Source: Erodium maritimum
Lineage: Eukaryota > Streptophyta > Magnoliopsida > Geraniales > Geraniaceae
Assembly: GCA_963921825.1 (NCBI GenBank)
Contig: OY997593.1
Location: 60,992,039-61,056,038 of the forward strand
Length of the DNA: 64,000 bases
Direction of reading: 5' to 3'
Part shown: positions 1 to 11,626 of the stretch, piece after piece
Layout of the letters: every line of letters begins with the position of its first letter
Position numbering within the stretch: position 1 is the first letter of the stretch
Translations under genes and position numbers: made by a program
The notes under the pieces: generated by a model
Told to the model about the DNA's origin: nothing
The model's database searches: none
What the model saw: only the letters and a program-made list of their open reading frames with translations

Positions 1-575
1 AACCGAGTACCAAGGTGTAACTTTTCCAGCAAGAGAAGAACGAACGCCAAACGTCCCGCGAGGACTAAGCATAACCATAAGGTTACGCCATAAAAGTGAG
101 ACCACCTCACGTTAAAACTCGGCAACGAATAGCCGAGGGCGATTACCACAAGCTTCTAGGCCAGTAACAAGATGGCACCGAACGAAGCGTTGTGTGGTAG
201 GACGGATCTTGTGCCATGCATAGGCACAGGTAAAGTTAAGGGTTAATCGTTGTTGATTTTGAGTTATTCAAGGAACTATTGAAGGAACCGCGCTAGTTTC
301 CGAGCCGTTCAAATTTTCGAGATCTCAGTGCATGATGATTACTCCTTATGGAGTGACTTGGGTGGACTTGACTATAAGTTATTTTGGTCGACAGCTCGTG
401 AACGAGTGTCAACGGTATAACAATGACCACCGATCGGAATAAACTTTATTGATAAATCTTGGATTGTGTTTCGCTGTCAAGTGTGACTACTGTGCGGTTG
501 TTTTGATGTCTTGAAGGAGGCCTACTTTCGGCTAAATGCCAGTACGAGGTTCCACCATGCTTGTTTGTTATACGT
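1..575 (+). mobile_element. Ty3/gypsy internal region, left piece
   Basis: This is the upstream side of a gypsy element whose 3' LTR lies at 5178-8382. It is assigned by position, because the solo LTR at 576-3861 is flanked by TACGT on both sides and so was inserted into one continuous older sequence that resumes at 3862. No domain (gag, RT, integrase) can be read here in any frame. The bases are not obviously coding, so the assignment rests on continuity alone. Confidence 0.4.
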
Positions 576-2407
576 TGTAAAACCCGCTTCGCTTCAAAAG
601 GGTATTAAAACGCAATCCGGAAACCTTAAGGTAGGTTTTTGAAACTAGTGCAAAAAAAAATAAAATTAAAAGGCTGGACCGGGCGGGCCAGACCCGGCCC
701 AATCCTTGGTATAAATACCAACATTTAGGGTTTTAACCCTAAATGTTGTCTGCTCTCTTCTCCTGCGCAGCCGACCCCCACACCTCTCCCTCACGTCGTC
801 TTCGTCCTCTCCCGAACCCGATCTCCTTTCCAGATCTCCGGCGACCTCCATCTTCTCCGGCCACCGCTCCCGAGCTACCGGGGTCACCTCCCCCGTTCCC
901 GACCCTCTCCCTCCTCTGCTTCGAAACCCCATCCCCGACCTCCTTCTTCTTCGTCCACGCCGTCGCCGGCCACACCACCGGCCACCCTCCACCGGCCGTC
1001 CCTCTCTGTCCTCACCCAGTCCCGAACCCGACCTCACCCTTCGTGTTCCTCCTCCTCCACGCCGCCGCCCTCCCACGACCACGCCGCCGGCCAGGATCTC
1101 TCCCTCACCGTCCGCTCCTTCTCCTCCGTCCGATTCTCCGACCACCGCAGCCCCCGTCTCCTTTCCCCGCTCTGTCCTGCCACACCGAGCCCCTCCTCCT
1201 CCCAGCCGCCCTCTTCTCCGCCCCTCACGCCGCCGCCGTCCAGATCCACCTCCGTCCCTCTCGATTCCGGCTGTCCCGAGCCCGAGCTCGGCCACCACCG
1301 TCCGATTCCGGCCGTCCCGAGCCCGAGCTCGGCCGTCCCCGACCATCCCGTCTCCCTTCTCCTCGTCGCCGTCCGCACGGCCGGCAAGCTCAGCCGAGCC
1401 ACCACCACCGCCGTCTCCACCGCCACCGTTCGTTCCCACGGTTAGGCTTCGGCCGGCTACGCCCTTACCGGTGGTCAGCCGGTTGTGAAAACCGAGCCCT
1501 TTATTTTTTCCGTCTTCGTTTTTCTGTTGAATCTGGGCTGTCGTTGAAACACTTTGTGTTAAAGTGAACCGAGTACTGTACGTAACAAAAGGGTAATGAA
1601 ATGAAACCTTTTTTCGAGTTAATTTGGATTCTATTGAGGGTTAAAACTGTTAAAGAAATTTGATTAATATTGGATCGGTTTTTAAAGTAAAAAAAGGGAA
1701 TTAATTGAATCAAAATCAGTTTATAATAAAAGATGGTTTTGGATCTGCTTTGGTTGAAATCGAAATCACGGTTTTGGAAAGAAAAGGGTTGTAAAATGGA
1801 AAATAAAGTTTAAGGAAAAAGGTTTTAAAATGAAAAGGAATTAAAAGCGTTTCGGTTTTAAAAACGGTTTAAATCGATGAGTTGTGAATCTAAGTCGTAA
1901 ACGGGATTTAGGGACGGTTGTTCAAAAATCGAACCTAATTCATTTTGGGCTCAAAGATCGGAATAGAATCAGATTTGACATAAAAAGGGAATTCGTTTTA
2001 AAATAAAAACCGTTCGGTTGTGAAAAAGGGTTATTAATCGGTTTTGGAAACGACTCGGGATTTTTGGGTAAAATGGACTGCTGTTGGGTTTAAAAAGGAA
2101 CAAAAGCGGACCGCTGAATCGAACCTCGGGATTTGTGCATTGGGACCGTGCCTCGCATGCACCGGTTTCGGTGCTCCGGTACTCAAACCCGATTCGCCGT
2201 GACCCCGCTTTTATCCCGCTCGAGTTTAAGGGACAACTGTCGGTTCTAAACTAGACTAATCTTAACCTTTAGTTTAACGGTGGAACCGTTATTAATCTAT
2301 GGCTTTCGTGTTCTCTTTAGAGTCCGGCTTCGATCGAAGTGAAGCTCGGAGGTAGCGAGCCAGAACGTCAGCAGCTAGGAAGCGTAGCGGTTGCTCTTCA
2401 GTTGAGG

Positions 2408-2495
2408 TAGGGAAAAGTTAACAGTAGAATTGCATGTGACAGCCGGATCTCGGCCCTGACTAGGGAAAGTTAACAGTAGAATTGCATGTGACACC
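2408..2495 (+). repeat. Duplicated 33-bp segment after the donor-like site
   Basis: The sequence from TAGGGAAA through GTTAACAGTAGAATTGCATG to GTGACA occurs at 2408 and again at 2462, a local direct duplication just inside the intron-like interval of LTR copy A. Confidence 0.75.
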
Positions 2496-2659
2496 GGGGT
2501 GTCGTGGGTCGAATAGGTTTATTTGAATATTAGAAATGCATGATACGGGATTGTAGCGTTTATGAGAAAGGCATGTGACACTTAGTAGTGTCGTAGGATC
2601 AGAGAACTTAGCGATAATTGAATTACTGGAGGCATATGACCACGCCCGGAGGTTGATTG

Positions 2660-2960
2660 TTTATTTTGGTGTCTTGGGCGGCCTTGAGAGCCCGTGTTTT
2701 ATTATCGAGTTTTGGGTGGCCTTGAGAGCCCGTATTATTATTGTCGAGTCTTGGGTGGCCATGAGAGCCCGTGTTATTATTCGTGTTTGGGTGGCCATGA
2801 GAGCCCGTACTTTACTGTTGGTGTTTTAGCTGGCTTACGAGTTAGAGTCTCGGTAAGTTGCAAGCGTGTTTTATGGTTGGTGTCTTGGGAGGCCGTGAGT
2901 GCCCGTGGGGCTGTTGAGTCCGAGTTTTACTGTTAGTGTCTTGGTGGCCATGAGTGCCTA
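2660..2960 (+). repeat. Degenerate tandem repeat in LTR A
   Basis: About six units of roughly 45-50 bp share the core GGTGGCC(A/T)TGAGAGCCCGT. They lie in the intron-like part of the solo LTR. Open frames across them reflect the repeat and are not genes. Confidence 0.75.
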
Positions 2961-3169
2961 TGAGTGTTGAACCTGTGTTGTTACTGGTTGTGAACTTGCT
3001 TGTGATTGTGATTGTGTTTGTGATTGTGTTTGTGGTTACCGGAGGTTGGGGGTCCGCTTCCTGAAACGGGGGTCCACGAGCACACGCGTCTGCATGTTCA
3101 GACGGGGTAGGGGGCCCGCCCGCCAATAAAGGGGTCCTGGCCGCGCGTGTGTGGTTTGGGTTTGTGAGC

Positions 3170-3345
3170 GTACCTTGGCTGGCTTATGGGTTAGAGTCCC
3201 AGTAGGTTGCAGCATTTTCCGGCTGGCTTATGGGTTAGAGTCCCAGTAAGTTGCAGTATTTTCCGCCTGGCTTATGGGTTAGAGTCCCGGTAAGTTGCAG
3301 CATTCTTGGGTTGGCCTGACCGGGTTAGAGTCCCGGGAGGGCGTT
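3170..3345 (+). repeat. Tandem repeat of about 55 bp in LTR A
   Basis: Three to four units contain GGCTGGCTTATGGGTTAGAG followed by a TCCCAGTAGGTTGCAG-type tail. A single earlier relative, GCTGGCTTACGAGTTAGAG, lies near 2829. Confidence 0.8.
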
Positions 3346-3861
3346 CTTGGCAGCTGGTTTGCGATCCTTTGCGATCTTGTTTGGTATTGCGTGGTTGTCA
3401 GTTGTGTCTTTGGAGGAGGTCGTCAATCGTAGTGTGAGGTCTACATCACGTGTCCGAATGTTGAGTCAGTCGAGGAAGGTACTGGTCGTGTGTGTGTCTT
3501 TTGGGTCGTGGTTGGTGTCACCGGCTTTGTCTACTAAGTATGCCGTAGTCAGTCTGTTATTCGTGGTGGTGAGCGAACGCTCACCCCTAGCTGCTTTTCC
3601 TACAGGTACCGTTCGTGGGACGGACTAGGTGAGCTCTCGAAGCTTGTGGAGCTAGGAGCGGAGTCCGGGTTTTGTCTTTTTAGTCTAGCGACGGATACCT
3701 CGCCTTTTTGTCCGCTTGTGGGACGTTTATGTTGATTTGTAATTATCCTTTGTTGAACTAAATTGTTATTGTAAATTGTTTTAATGGAAATGTTTGCAAA
3801 GTGTTTTCTTATTCTAAACGTTCGCGTCTCGAGTTCGGTTTACTGAAATTGGGGCGTGACA

Positions 3862-5177
3862 TACGTCGTTCGTCCAACTAGATGTTGGGAGAGTTCGTGG
3901 TTGCACGGGACCGTGCACCGGGTTTGAGAACCGTGGTCTCGCTGATACAATGATTTATACGAAGCAACTTGTGAGTTGTTTTTGTCAGAAGGGTGAACTG
4001 GTACCGACGGTGAGAGAATTATAGCAAGTTGGTTAACTTTCATCAATCATAGTTGAGATTTGTTAGTTTCCCCCTATTCCAGGAGCGTGATACTTGATGA
4101 ATGGTTGAATCTTTATCAGGTTGAGAATCTTGAACGGTTTTACCAAGTGTGACCTGTCGTTAGGGTTGGGCAGGTACGTCGCACTTCGGATGACGTGAGC
4201 TCCTAATGGTAGTACGTTTTGAGGCGTGCGACTTCCGACTAGAGGTCGGTACTTCGTTTTATTCACTTAGTTGAGGTGCGCCTACCTTTCCACGAGATGT
4301 GATGAAACGAACGATTGTTCCAGATCCTTCGATGTTAGTGAGGCCTTTTGTTTGTTGCTTGGAGTACGTATTACACGCTTGGAAGTTATTTGTAGGCGGT
4401 CTTGACTTGTTAGTACTTGAGTTCCTTTGGGATTGATCATGTGACGATCAATAAGGAGATTTTAGTTGAATTACGTTTTGTGTGGTTTCGACTTGTTTTG
4501 CCTTTAATGAGTTCCAGCAGGATACCTTTGACGATAGAATTTCCGGTGTGAATTATCGAGATCTTCACTTTAGTTTTCTTAAGCGTTTAGTTGTTGCTCG
4601 TTTGGGGTTGTTACCCGATATTCTTGGGTTGGTAAAGCGTTGCACGTGTTGTCGTGAAGTTTTGGGTAATGCGATTTGCACTGCTAAGGGCGACAATTTG
4701 AGTTGTTGTAAGAAGTTGCACGTTGGTTTTGCGAACTGTTGAGAAAGACTGTTTTGCACCGCCAAGTATGGCGTTTGAGAAAGTAGCGTGTTCTAGTGAA
4801 GCTCATCTAAGGGTTTGTTACGTAAATTCGGAAACGGTTAAAGACCGTGCAGAGCCGACAAAAAGAATTATGCAATTAGAAGGCGCAGACCTCTGGAGGT
4901 TACGGTCGGTGAGCGCGTATTACTGAAAGTGAGACTAAGAAGGACTTTAGCGGTTCGACCGCGTCAGAGGAAATTTGGCCCGCAACTTATCGAACATCTT
5001 GAGGCCTTCAGGCAAGGGCTAGAGTCGTTGCCTAGCAGCCTCCACGTATTCCCAACAGTAGGAGTACACCGCGGATCCCTCGCTTATGAGTTTTGAGCGG
5101 ACTTTCCCTGTGTAAGGGTCAAGAGGAGCGCGTGCGTTTTAAATTTCGAGGACGAAATTCTTTTAAGGGGGGAAGAC
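3862..5177 (+). pseudogene. Ty3/gypsy integrase 3' end, degenerate
   Basis: The last 300 bases retain the end of a chromovirus-type integrase region. From about 4906 one reads GERVLLKV, then KFGPQLIEHLE, then SLHVFPTVGVHRG, then FEDEILLRGE just before the polypurine tract. These match, in order, the usual gypsy pol ending (ERVLLKVSP..., FGP..I.PFEIL, LP..HNVFHVS, NFEDEIF..G). Many frameshifts and stops are present. Upstream of about 4700 no domain is readable. The piece continues 1-575 across the solo LTR and belongs to the LTR at 5178-8382. Confidence 0.65.
5165..5177 (+). other. Polypurine tract of gypsy element
   Basis: AAGGGGGGAAGAC lies directly against the TGTAAAGACC start of the 3' LTR, the expected plus-strand primer site. 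It fixes the element as plus-strand and the LTR start at 5178. Confidence 0.8.
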
Positions 5178-8100
5178 TGTAAAGACCGGCAAATTAAATT
5201 GGGGTAATCTTTAGCAAAACAAAACATTGGAGTAGGTTTTTGCAAACAAGGTGTTTAAAAAAAAAAGGGTTTAGAGCTTGTTGAGCTGGGCTGAACTTTG
5301 GGCCGGAACCTACCAGGCCCAACCCTCAGTATCAGGCCCAACCCAGTTCGGGTTCACTAACCCTAGTTGGTGCCTCTTCTACCTTCACTGGTACGCACGC
5401 ATACCGAGGCACAATTCCTCTCGCCTCTCCTCCCTCGACCACGAACCAGAGCTCCAGTTTTGAGCTCTCTCTTCCACCTCCACCTTCCTCTTCTCCTTCT
5501 GTTACTTCTCGAGCAAGCCCCAAAACCAGAGAAAACCCTCCGTCCCGTCCTCCTTCTTCTTCGAACCAAACGAACCGGCGCCGCCGACGGGAGCTTTGAG
5601 CTCTCCGTGTGCGTCAGAAGTGATGGGTGTCCGTCTCGACCCTCCTCACGCCATCTCTCTTCCTCCCCGACCTCGCATCGATCGGATTCGTCCATTTCCG
5701 TGCTCGATTCGAGTGTTTTCAGACGAAACCCTCGCTGGCGAAGCTGGTTCTCCAGATCTGAAAGAAGACGACGGGGGTCGCGTCTCAGGCCTCGCCGTCA
5801 CGGCTACGACGTCACCAGCAACCCTCCTCCCCTCGCCGCTCCGTTTCCTCTCGATTCCGAGCGTTTCTGACGCGGTGGTCGGCAGTAGGAGCACCATTGC
5901 TCGCCGGAGACGCCGCCGGAGCCAGGACACCCTCGAGCTCGGGCTCGAGCACGCCTTGGGCCAAAAGACCCTTGGGCCGAGAAGGCCTTGGGCCGGGCAA
6001 CAGCAGAAGACGGGCTTGGGCCAGTACACTTCGTGGGCCAGGCCGGGCTCAGCAGTAGGTCTAGATCCGGACCGGGTCGGGTCTGGACCGGGTCAGGGCC
6101 TGGATCCGGGTCAACCCAAGACAATTAAAACTATTTTAAAAATCAGATTAAATAATCAACTTTATTTAATTAAAGGTGAGGATTTCAAGGTTTGATTTAA
6201 GCATCAGAGGACCTTTGGACTTTTATCAGTATTAATTTGGACGTTTCATTTGTCAAACCTAGACGGGACTTCGCCCGAGCGTAAGGGCTTGGACCCGAGC
6301 TAGAAGAACGAAGATCACGTCGGAACCCGTGTGAAGAACGGAGTGGTGACCACTCGAGCTTTTCATCAGAGTTTTTTTAGAGGAAGACCGCAAGGTAGGG
6401 AAAGTCTTAATTTCTTAATTAACGCTTAGTATGCATGATTAGGATAATAAAATCGGAAAGGTCCTAGAATTGCCTATAGGATGCGAATAACTAGAATAAT
6501 CGTATTTCAATTACTAATAAATGGATGAGTCTAGTATGCATGCTTAGGACGATGACAATTAGTGAAGTGTGCTTTCAATACTTGGGAATTTGATTTACTG
6601 GTAGAGAGGCTGTGAAGAGCTCTCGGATTAGTTGTGTGCTAGGATCACATGCTTGGTTGCTAGCTATTAGGTTAACTTAAGAGTCTAATGAAACTAGATT
6701 AGCTTGTATGACTGAATGCTATTGTTCGTTCACATGAATGCATAATTGGTTGAATGTGTACTTGGTTGATTGAGTGTGTGCATTGATATAACTGTTGACT
6801 GAACGGATGATCGAGTATGACTGGTTGTGCCACGGGGTACAATCAGGTGATCGATGTACCGCTGGTTCGTGACAGGTAAGTATACGGTAAGTGTGGAGTG
6901 TATTGGATGTCTTTGTATTGATGAACGTGTGTACTTCTGAGATTGAGGATTAAGGGAACGTCTTTGGTGTATTGTGGTGAAAGTGTGATTCGATGAGAGT
7001 TGGTCGATGGACGTATTAGTGTATGCGTTCCTTATTCTTGTTTGTTAATGCTTGTTCCTCTATTCTTATCCTGGAAAGGTATGCTTGTTTGTTTGGTTGT
7101 TGTTTGGTTCGGTACTACACCGGGGGGGGGGGGGGGTAATCCAGTGCCGTTGTGGTGGTTGGAGTTGGTCAGATACAGTGAGATATGGACTGAGTATTGG
7201 AGCCTAAGGGCATTGGTTATTGGATATTACGAGAGTTGATTATTGGCAGATCCTGCGGGATATATAGATTGATTATGAGCAGATCCTGCGGGATATTTAT
7301 TGATTATTGGCAGATCCTGCGGGATATATAGATTGATTATGAGCAGATCCTGCGGGATATTTATTGATTATTGGCAGATCCTGCGGGATATATAGATTGA
7401 TTATGAGCAGATCCTGCGGGATATTATTTGGGTTACTTCTTGAGAGATGGTTACTAAGGTTTCACCCAAGGATGTGCGTCCCAGTGGAGCACTACCTTGA
7501 TTCCCTATGACATATGGTACTTTGGAGGCATTTCTGGGAATCCCGATGATAAGCGCCCATTTGGGATTGTTTCCGGTGTCCCGACGCATGTACTTCTTCT
7601 GGACCGAGGGAAAATCTGATATGATATGGATACTCTGGTAGATCGGAATGTGGGAACCGATGTGATCCCAGAATCTATCCATGGATCGGAGGCTTGAGAA
7701 AGCGAGTGGTTGGCAAGATATTGATTATTCCCATTTTTACTATTATTGATCCGTTAAAGTATTTATTATGAACTTCTTTTAAGTTACTGTCATCTTTGAA
7801 GAAGCGATGTTATTTCATCACAACGGATTCCATAACATTTCTTTGATAAATAGTATTTACTTGTTCCCAGTGTGATGGATTTCTATTTTATTATAATGCT
7901 CTCCATCTATTCTCTGGGAAGTTATCGTTATCCTTGAGAATGCACTATTGATATTGTTACTTCTTATTTGTTTATTACATCCTTTGGTCTAAGGGTTTTA
8001 AATACTTTTGTGACATCGAATTAAAACAATTTTAATATTAAACTTGGAGACTAAGGTCATTTACGATTTTCCCTACTGAGCGTAAGCTCACCCCTATTCG

Positions 8101-8382
8101 TTTATTTATTGTGTGTATAGGTATGCTTGAGATTTGAGGGATTTCGAGGCTCGGGAGCTTCCGGATGTCTTGAGGATTGTATTAGAGATGTGTTGATCCA
8201 CATTGTTGAACTTTATTTACCTTATATTACTTATCAAGTTTTGACATCTTTTCTTGGATTATTGAGAAATACTTTGGACTCGTTTTCAGTTGTAAAGGAA
8301 TTTATTACAGTTTTATTACTTTTACCTCGTTTGTTTTAGGTCACGTCTCGAGTCCGGCCAAAAACGGATTTGGGGCGTGACA
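5178..8382 (+). mobile_element. Gypsy 3' LTR (copy B)
   Basis: The copy runs from TGTAAAGACCGG to GGGGCGTGACA, about 3.2 kb, and follows a polypurine tract, so it is the 3' LTR of an element whose 5' part lies left of the window. It shares its end sequence and internal layout with copies A, C, D and E. The first exon-like stretch is CT-rich with GC-rich repeats near 6050-6115. A donor-like CAAG|GTAGGGA is at 6394/6395. The palindrome TGAGCGTAAGCTCACCCC is at 8077-8094, and an acceptor-like GTGTGTATAG ends at 8120. The interval carries a 64-bp tandem repeat and a 15-G run (7122-7136). The LTR abuts a LINE fragment at 8383, its insertion target. Confidence 0.88.
7236..7427 (+). repeat. Three 64-bp tandem units in LTR B
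   Basis: Units start at 7236, 7300 and 7364. Each consists of two 32-bp half-units ending GCAGATCCTGCGGGATAT, distinguished by TATTGG versus TATGAG. The near identity of the units shows a recent expansion. Confidence 0.92.
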
Positions 8383-9200
8383 TAACTCAAGCTCTCCAGT
8401 TCATAGCGGACTGGGTCTTGTCTCGTATCAATACGTGGGACAACCAATTTCTCTCAGGAGGGAAGGAGGTTCTGATCAAGTAAGTGCTAACAGCTCTCCC
8501 GGTGTATACAATGTGGGTATTTTTACTACCCCAACCTCTTATTTAGACTATTCAGGTGGCATTTGCTAGGTTTTGGTGGGGGAGTTCAAGTCGCTCACAA
8601 TGACCAATCATATGGAAAGACTGGCAGAAGTTGTGTATTTCGAAGAAAAATGGAGAGATGGGCTTTCGTAATTTAGGGGACTTTAACTTGGCTCTTCTCT
8701 GGAAGATGGGTTGGAAATTCTTGAAAGACCCGGATGCCCTAGTTTCCAAGATTTTCCGAGCCCGGTACTTCCCGGATAGTAATTTTCTCTCGACAAGAAA
8801 AGGGACATATCCGAGTTTTTTGTGGACTAGTGTTTTGGCAACTCAAACTACGCTTATTCATTGTGCCCGAAAAGCCATCGGTCCTGGAACCTCCACCAGA
8901 ATTTTGGGGAACCCATGGCTGCTGGATAGGAACCCGTAGGTCCAGTTCAATATGAATGAGTTAAGTGGGCTTTTATTCAACTCCATTCTTTTGCTGGGTC
9001 GTAGGGCGTGGAATGTGGAGGTGATAAGAGAAAGGTTTTCAAGCAGGGACCAAGAGCTTATTCTTTCCATTCTCTTATCCACGTCTCAGGATAAGGATGG
9101 TTGGTACTAGGCAGGGGATGACAAGGGGTTATACACCACAAAAAGAGGATATCGAACAATCCAACAGATGAACATGAAGAAGATTAAACAATAATTAATT
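8383..9200 (+). pseudogene. LINE ORF2 fragment after the RT domain
   Basis: The translation carries the region between RT and zf-RVT typical of plant L1-type LINEs. It reads LSRINTWDNQFLSGGKEVLIK, then LPVYTMWVFLLPQ, WKDWQKLC, GEMGFRNLGDFNLALLWKMGW, ILGNPWLLD and a final TKRGYRTIQQMN. Stops at several points show it is dead. The gypsy LTR at 5178-8382 lies directly upstream, so the LINE was probably the target. The same region is seen in the minus-strand LINE at 38950-39350. Confidence 0.85.
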
Positions 9201-9700
9201 AATGTTTAAAGTGAATATAATGCATTTTCGTAATTTGAAGTGAATATAATGCATTTTCGTATTTTTTATAGTCGGGTGAGTCATTCGGCTTATAATGGTG
9301 AGAGTATTTTCGGCATTTTAAAAATTATTATAGATTTTGTAATAGAAAGTGTAGTGATGAGAAAAGTATGATAATTAAGTGTGTCATATGAAAATTTTGT
9401 ATATTTGTGTATTTATTTTATATTTGTTGAAAAATTTTGTAAATTTTTTCGTAAATACAGAAACTGTTTCTGACAGGTTGATATACACCGTCATGTTCTC
9501 TATTTACAGAGAAGAACATTTTTTTGAACTGGAAGCATGACCGTATATTAGCAAAATAAAGAAGCCCAACCCAAAATAGACAACCCATAGTTCAAACACT
9601 AAAGTACTAAATAACAAGTCTTAACATCATGGGATCAAAGGAAATAGAAACTAAAAATTGAATATAATGCTCAAGTATCAAAGTGCTTTACTATGATGTT
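9201..9700. other. AT-rich gene-free stretch
   Basis: A direct repeat of AAGTGAATATAATGCATTTTC occurs at about 9211 and 9238. Otherwise no gene or element edge is recognised. Confidence 0.5.
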
Positions 9701-9704
9701 CGGA

Positions 9705-10551
9705 AAGTTATACTACGATAGCTTCCGAAGAAACGGGTACAGTGAATCCAAACGGAAAGTTAGTACAAAGCCGACCCATTTCTAGAGTCGCGCCTAGGCG
9801 GACTGTATACTCTCCTAAGGTACCAGCGTTCGTCGTCCTCGCTGAAATGATAAAATATGCTCCAAGAACGCGAGAGTGTTGACCCCCGCGATGGTAGAAG
9901 AATATCATGCTAGAGCTTGGTGGAACCACTGCCACCATTCGTCCAATGAAATTCCTCATTGATCGAGGCTAGGGTGCTTGGTGCCTTCGCTGGTAAATCT
10001 GATGCCTTCTCAGACTTCGTAACGCTCTCTAGATTCGGGTTGGACTAGCACCACACCCACCTTTAACCGCCACTTCTTGTACCCCAATCGCCCGATATCC
10101 TATCGTGGTTCCACCACCCCGCGCACTCCTCCATCTTCCCCGCTTTAGATAAAGATCTGCCGCGTGCCACTTGCAAGTACACCAATCATACGTACAGTCC
10201 CAAACGCTAGGGCCACGGTAAGACACGACCTTATCCGCGTGCGATATATCCTCGGTTCACCGCACACCACCATGAAACTCAAACCCTCGTGGCCGCCGTA
10301 GGCGATGCCACTGTTCTCGATCTCCAACAGCGTCTCAAAGAGCATATCCCCTACGATGCCTTCGATCTGATCACCGAGCAATAGCATCCCCTCCGATCGT
10401 CGAAGCGCCAGGAAAACTGTGTCTGTCATATACAGCGTAGGTGACAAGCTTGTCACCATCAGGAACTCAGGCCCGCCATCTTGTCGTTGAAAAAGCCTGC
10501 AATGGACCAACCCCTTAGAATAAACAACGTACAGATCATCTGAAGATCCAT
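9705..10551 (-). pseudogene. Coding relic of unknown family
   Basis: The minus strand has coding-like composition unlike its AT-rich surroundings. A frame of about 120 codons (10510-10145, opening VHCRLFQRQDGGPEFLMVT) is open. It must shift frame near 10240 to continue as YRGPSVWDCTYDWCTCKWH and then GYRAIGVQEVAVKGG, and another frame is open at 9959-9708. An ATG at 10549-10551 opens only a 30-codon frame. The sequence resembles an intronless gene copy with frameshifts. I do not recognise the family. A retrocopy or a decayed F-box/DUF-type gene are possibilities only. Confidence 0.35.
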
Positions 10552-10636
10552 TAAAGCAAGAGCAGCGGCGGCGGAGAAATCAAACCCTAACCTCCGCCGT
10601 GTCGTTTCTAGGTATTCACGGAGAGAAACCCGCCCA

Positions 10637-10800
10637 CTATATTCTAGATGATACTCATTGTTTGTGTTCGCTCACATAGAAGAACATGAAACAATAATTA
10701 CATGAAACTCTAATTAGTATTCTAGATGGTACGTCTTGTTTATGTTCGCTTGCAGAGAAGGCAATTACATGAAACTCTAATTACATGGCCTTGAAGGCCT
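10637..10800. repeat. Direct duplication of about 75 bp
   Basis: The segment starting TTCTAGATGATACTCATTG and ending ACATGAAACTCTAATTA is repeated, diverged, from 10719 to about 10782. No coding content is seen. Confidence 0.6.
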
Positions 10801-11626
10801 ATTTTAGTTATAATGACCGTATATTTAACATAATCTAGTATGTCTCAAACTCGAGATGGTTAACGATATACAGAATTTGACAGTCGGATGAAATCCCTAC
10901 AGAAAAAGATTGGTGACAAATCCAATACGTAACATATTTTAATGAAAATACAATGATTATCATAAGATGCATGGCCTCTAGTGTATGCAATAATATACCT
11001 CTGGATCGTTTGCGTAAATTTTAAGATGCTTTTTTTTCAGCGCGATCAAGAGAGGTCGGTGTCGTGTTGGTTGGTTGTTCTGTTGAGTGTTTGTCTCCGT
11101 GTTTAATTCATCGTGTCGGCTTTATGGCCCATGGGCCTATGTTTACCTGTATACTGGCCGCACATTTATTCGGCCCGTCGTATCATAAAGTTAAGAGTGC
11201 GCAGCGAGCACATATAATCTGTTCTGGGACGAAGCCCTTTAAAACAGAGGGTGCTAATTTAGGTTTATTTGAAAAGTCAACCTTATTCTTTGAGGTTTAT
11301 TGATGTAATGTTAGTGTGTAATGCCAAAATAATTAATTCCCAGTTGTGTTTCCAGGAGACATCGGGTCTTACTGTCATTGATAATGTTCAGCTTCTGCAG
11401 TGGCTAACATAAATTGTTTGTTTACAAGTACTATCGTATTGTTTTTGATTCTGTATGCTGCAGTGAGGTTAGAGTTTATTATTATCAATTATATTATCAT
11501 TATTATTTTGATATAATTTCATGTCTAATAGATAATTGGGTATTAGTTTGTACGTATCAATATAGAGACCTTTGTAAAGGTATTATTTATTCAGCAATCA
11601 ATATAAATATATTTGTAATATAGTTG
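10801..11626. other. Gene-free stretch, possible decayed Copia LTR
   Basis: No gene is recognised. The part from about 11060 carries CATGGGCC-type promoter-like sequence and precedes the primer-site-like motif at 11628, so it may be an old Copia 5' LTR. No duplicate copy is visible to define its ends. Confidence 0.3.

Larger units (their letters stand above)
576..3861 (+). mobile_element. Solo gypsy LTR (copy A) with TSD TACGT
   Basis: The copy begins TGTAAAACCC and ends GGGGCGTGACA. It is bounded by a perfect 5-bp duplication TACGT at 571-575 and 3862-3866, and no internal region is attached, so it is a solo LTR made by LTR-LTR recombination. A TATAAATA box lies at 710-717. It is followed by a long CT-rich leader (about 740-1440) and short GC-rich repeats (about 1255-1340, each with CCGAGCTCGG). 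A donor-like TTGAG|GTAGGGA sits at 2406/2407. An imperfect palindrome TGAGCGAACGCTCACCCC sits at 3570-3587, and an acceptor-like TTTTCCTACAG ends at 3605. The long proline-rich frames across the leader are composition artefacts. Confidence 0.9.

Noticed and set aside
743..1567. Long open frames on both strands (up to 274 codons)
   Set aside because: They come from the CT-rich leader of solo LTR A. All are low-complexity Pro/Ser/Arg or Gly/Arg translations in several frames with no domain.
2407..3605. Calling the LTR interval a proven intron
   Set aside because: Only sequence signals are visible and one copy has lost the donor GT. It is reported as a finding rather than a feature.
5278..6195. 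Frames of 100-200 codons on both strands
   Set aside because: They are inside the leader of LTR B. No conserved domain, and many mutually overlapping frames.
7236..7427. CRISPR-like repeat-spacer pattern (GCAGATCCTGCGGGATAT with alternating intervals)
   Set aside because: The intervals are themselves repeated, so this is a 64-bp tandem repeat.
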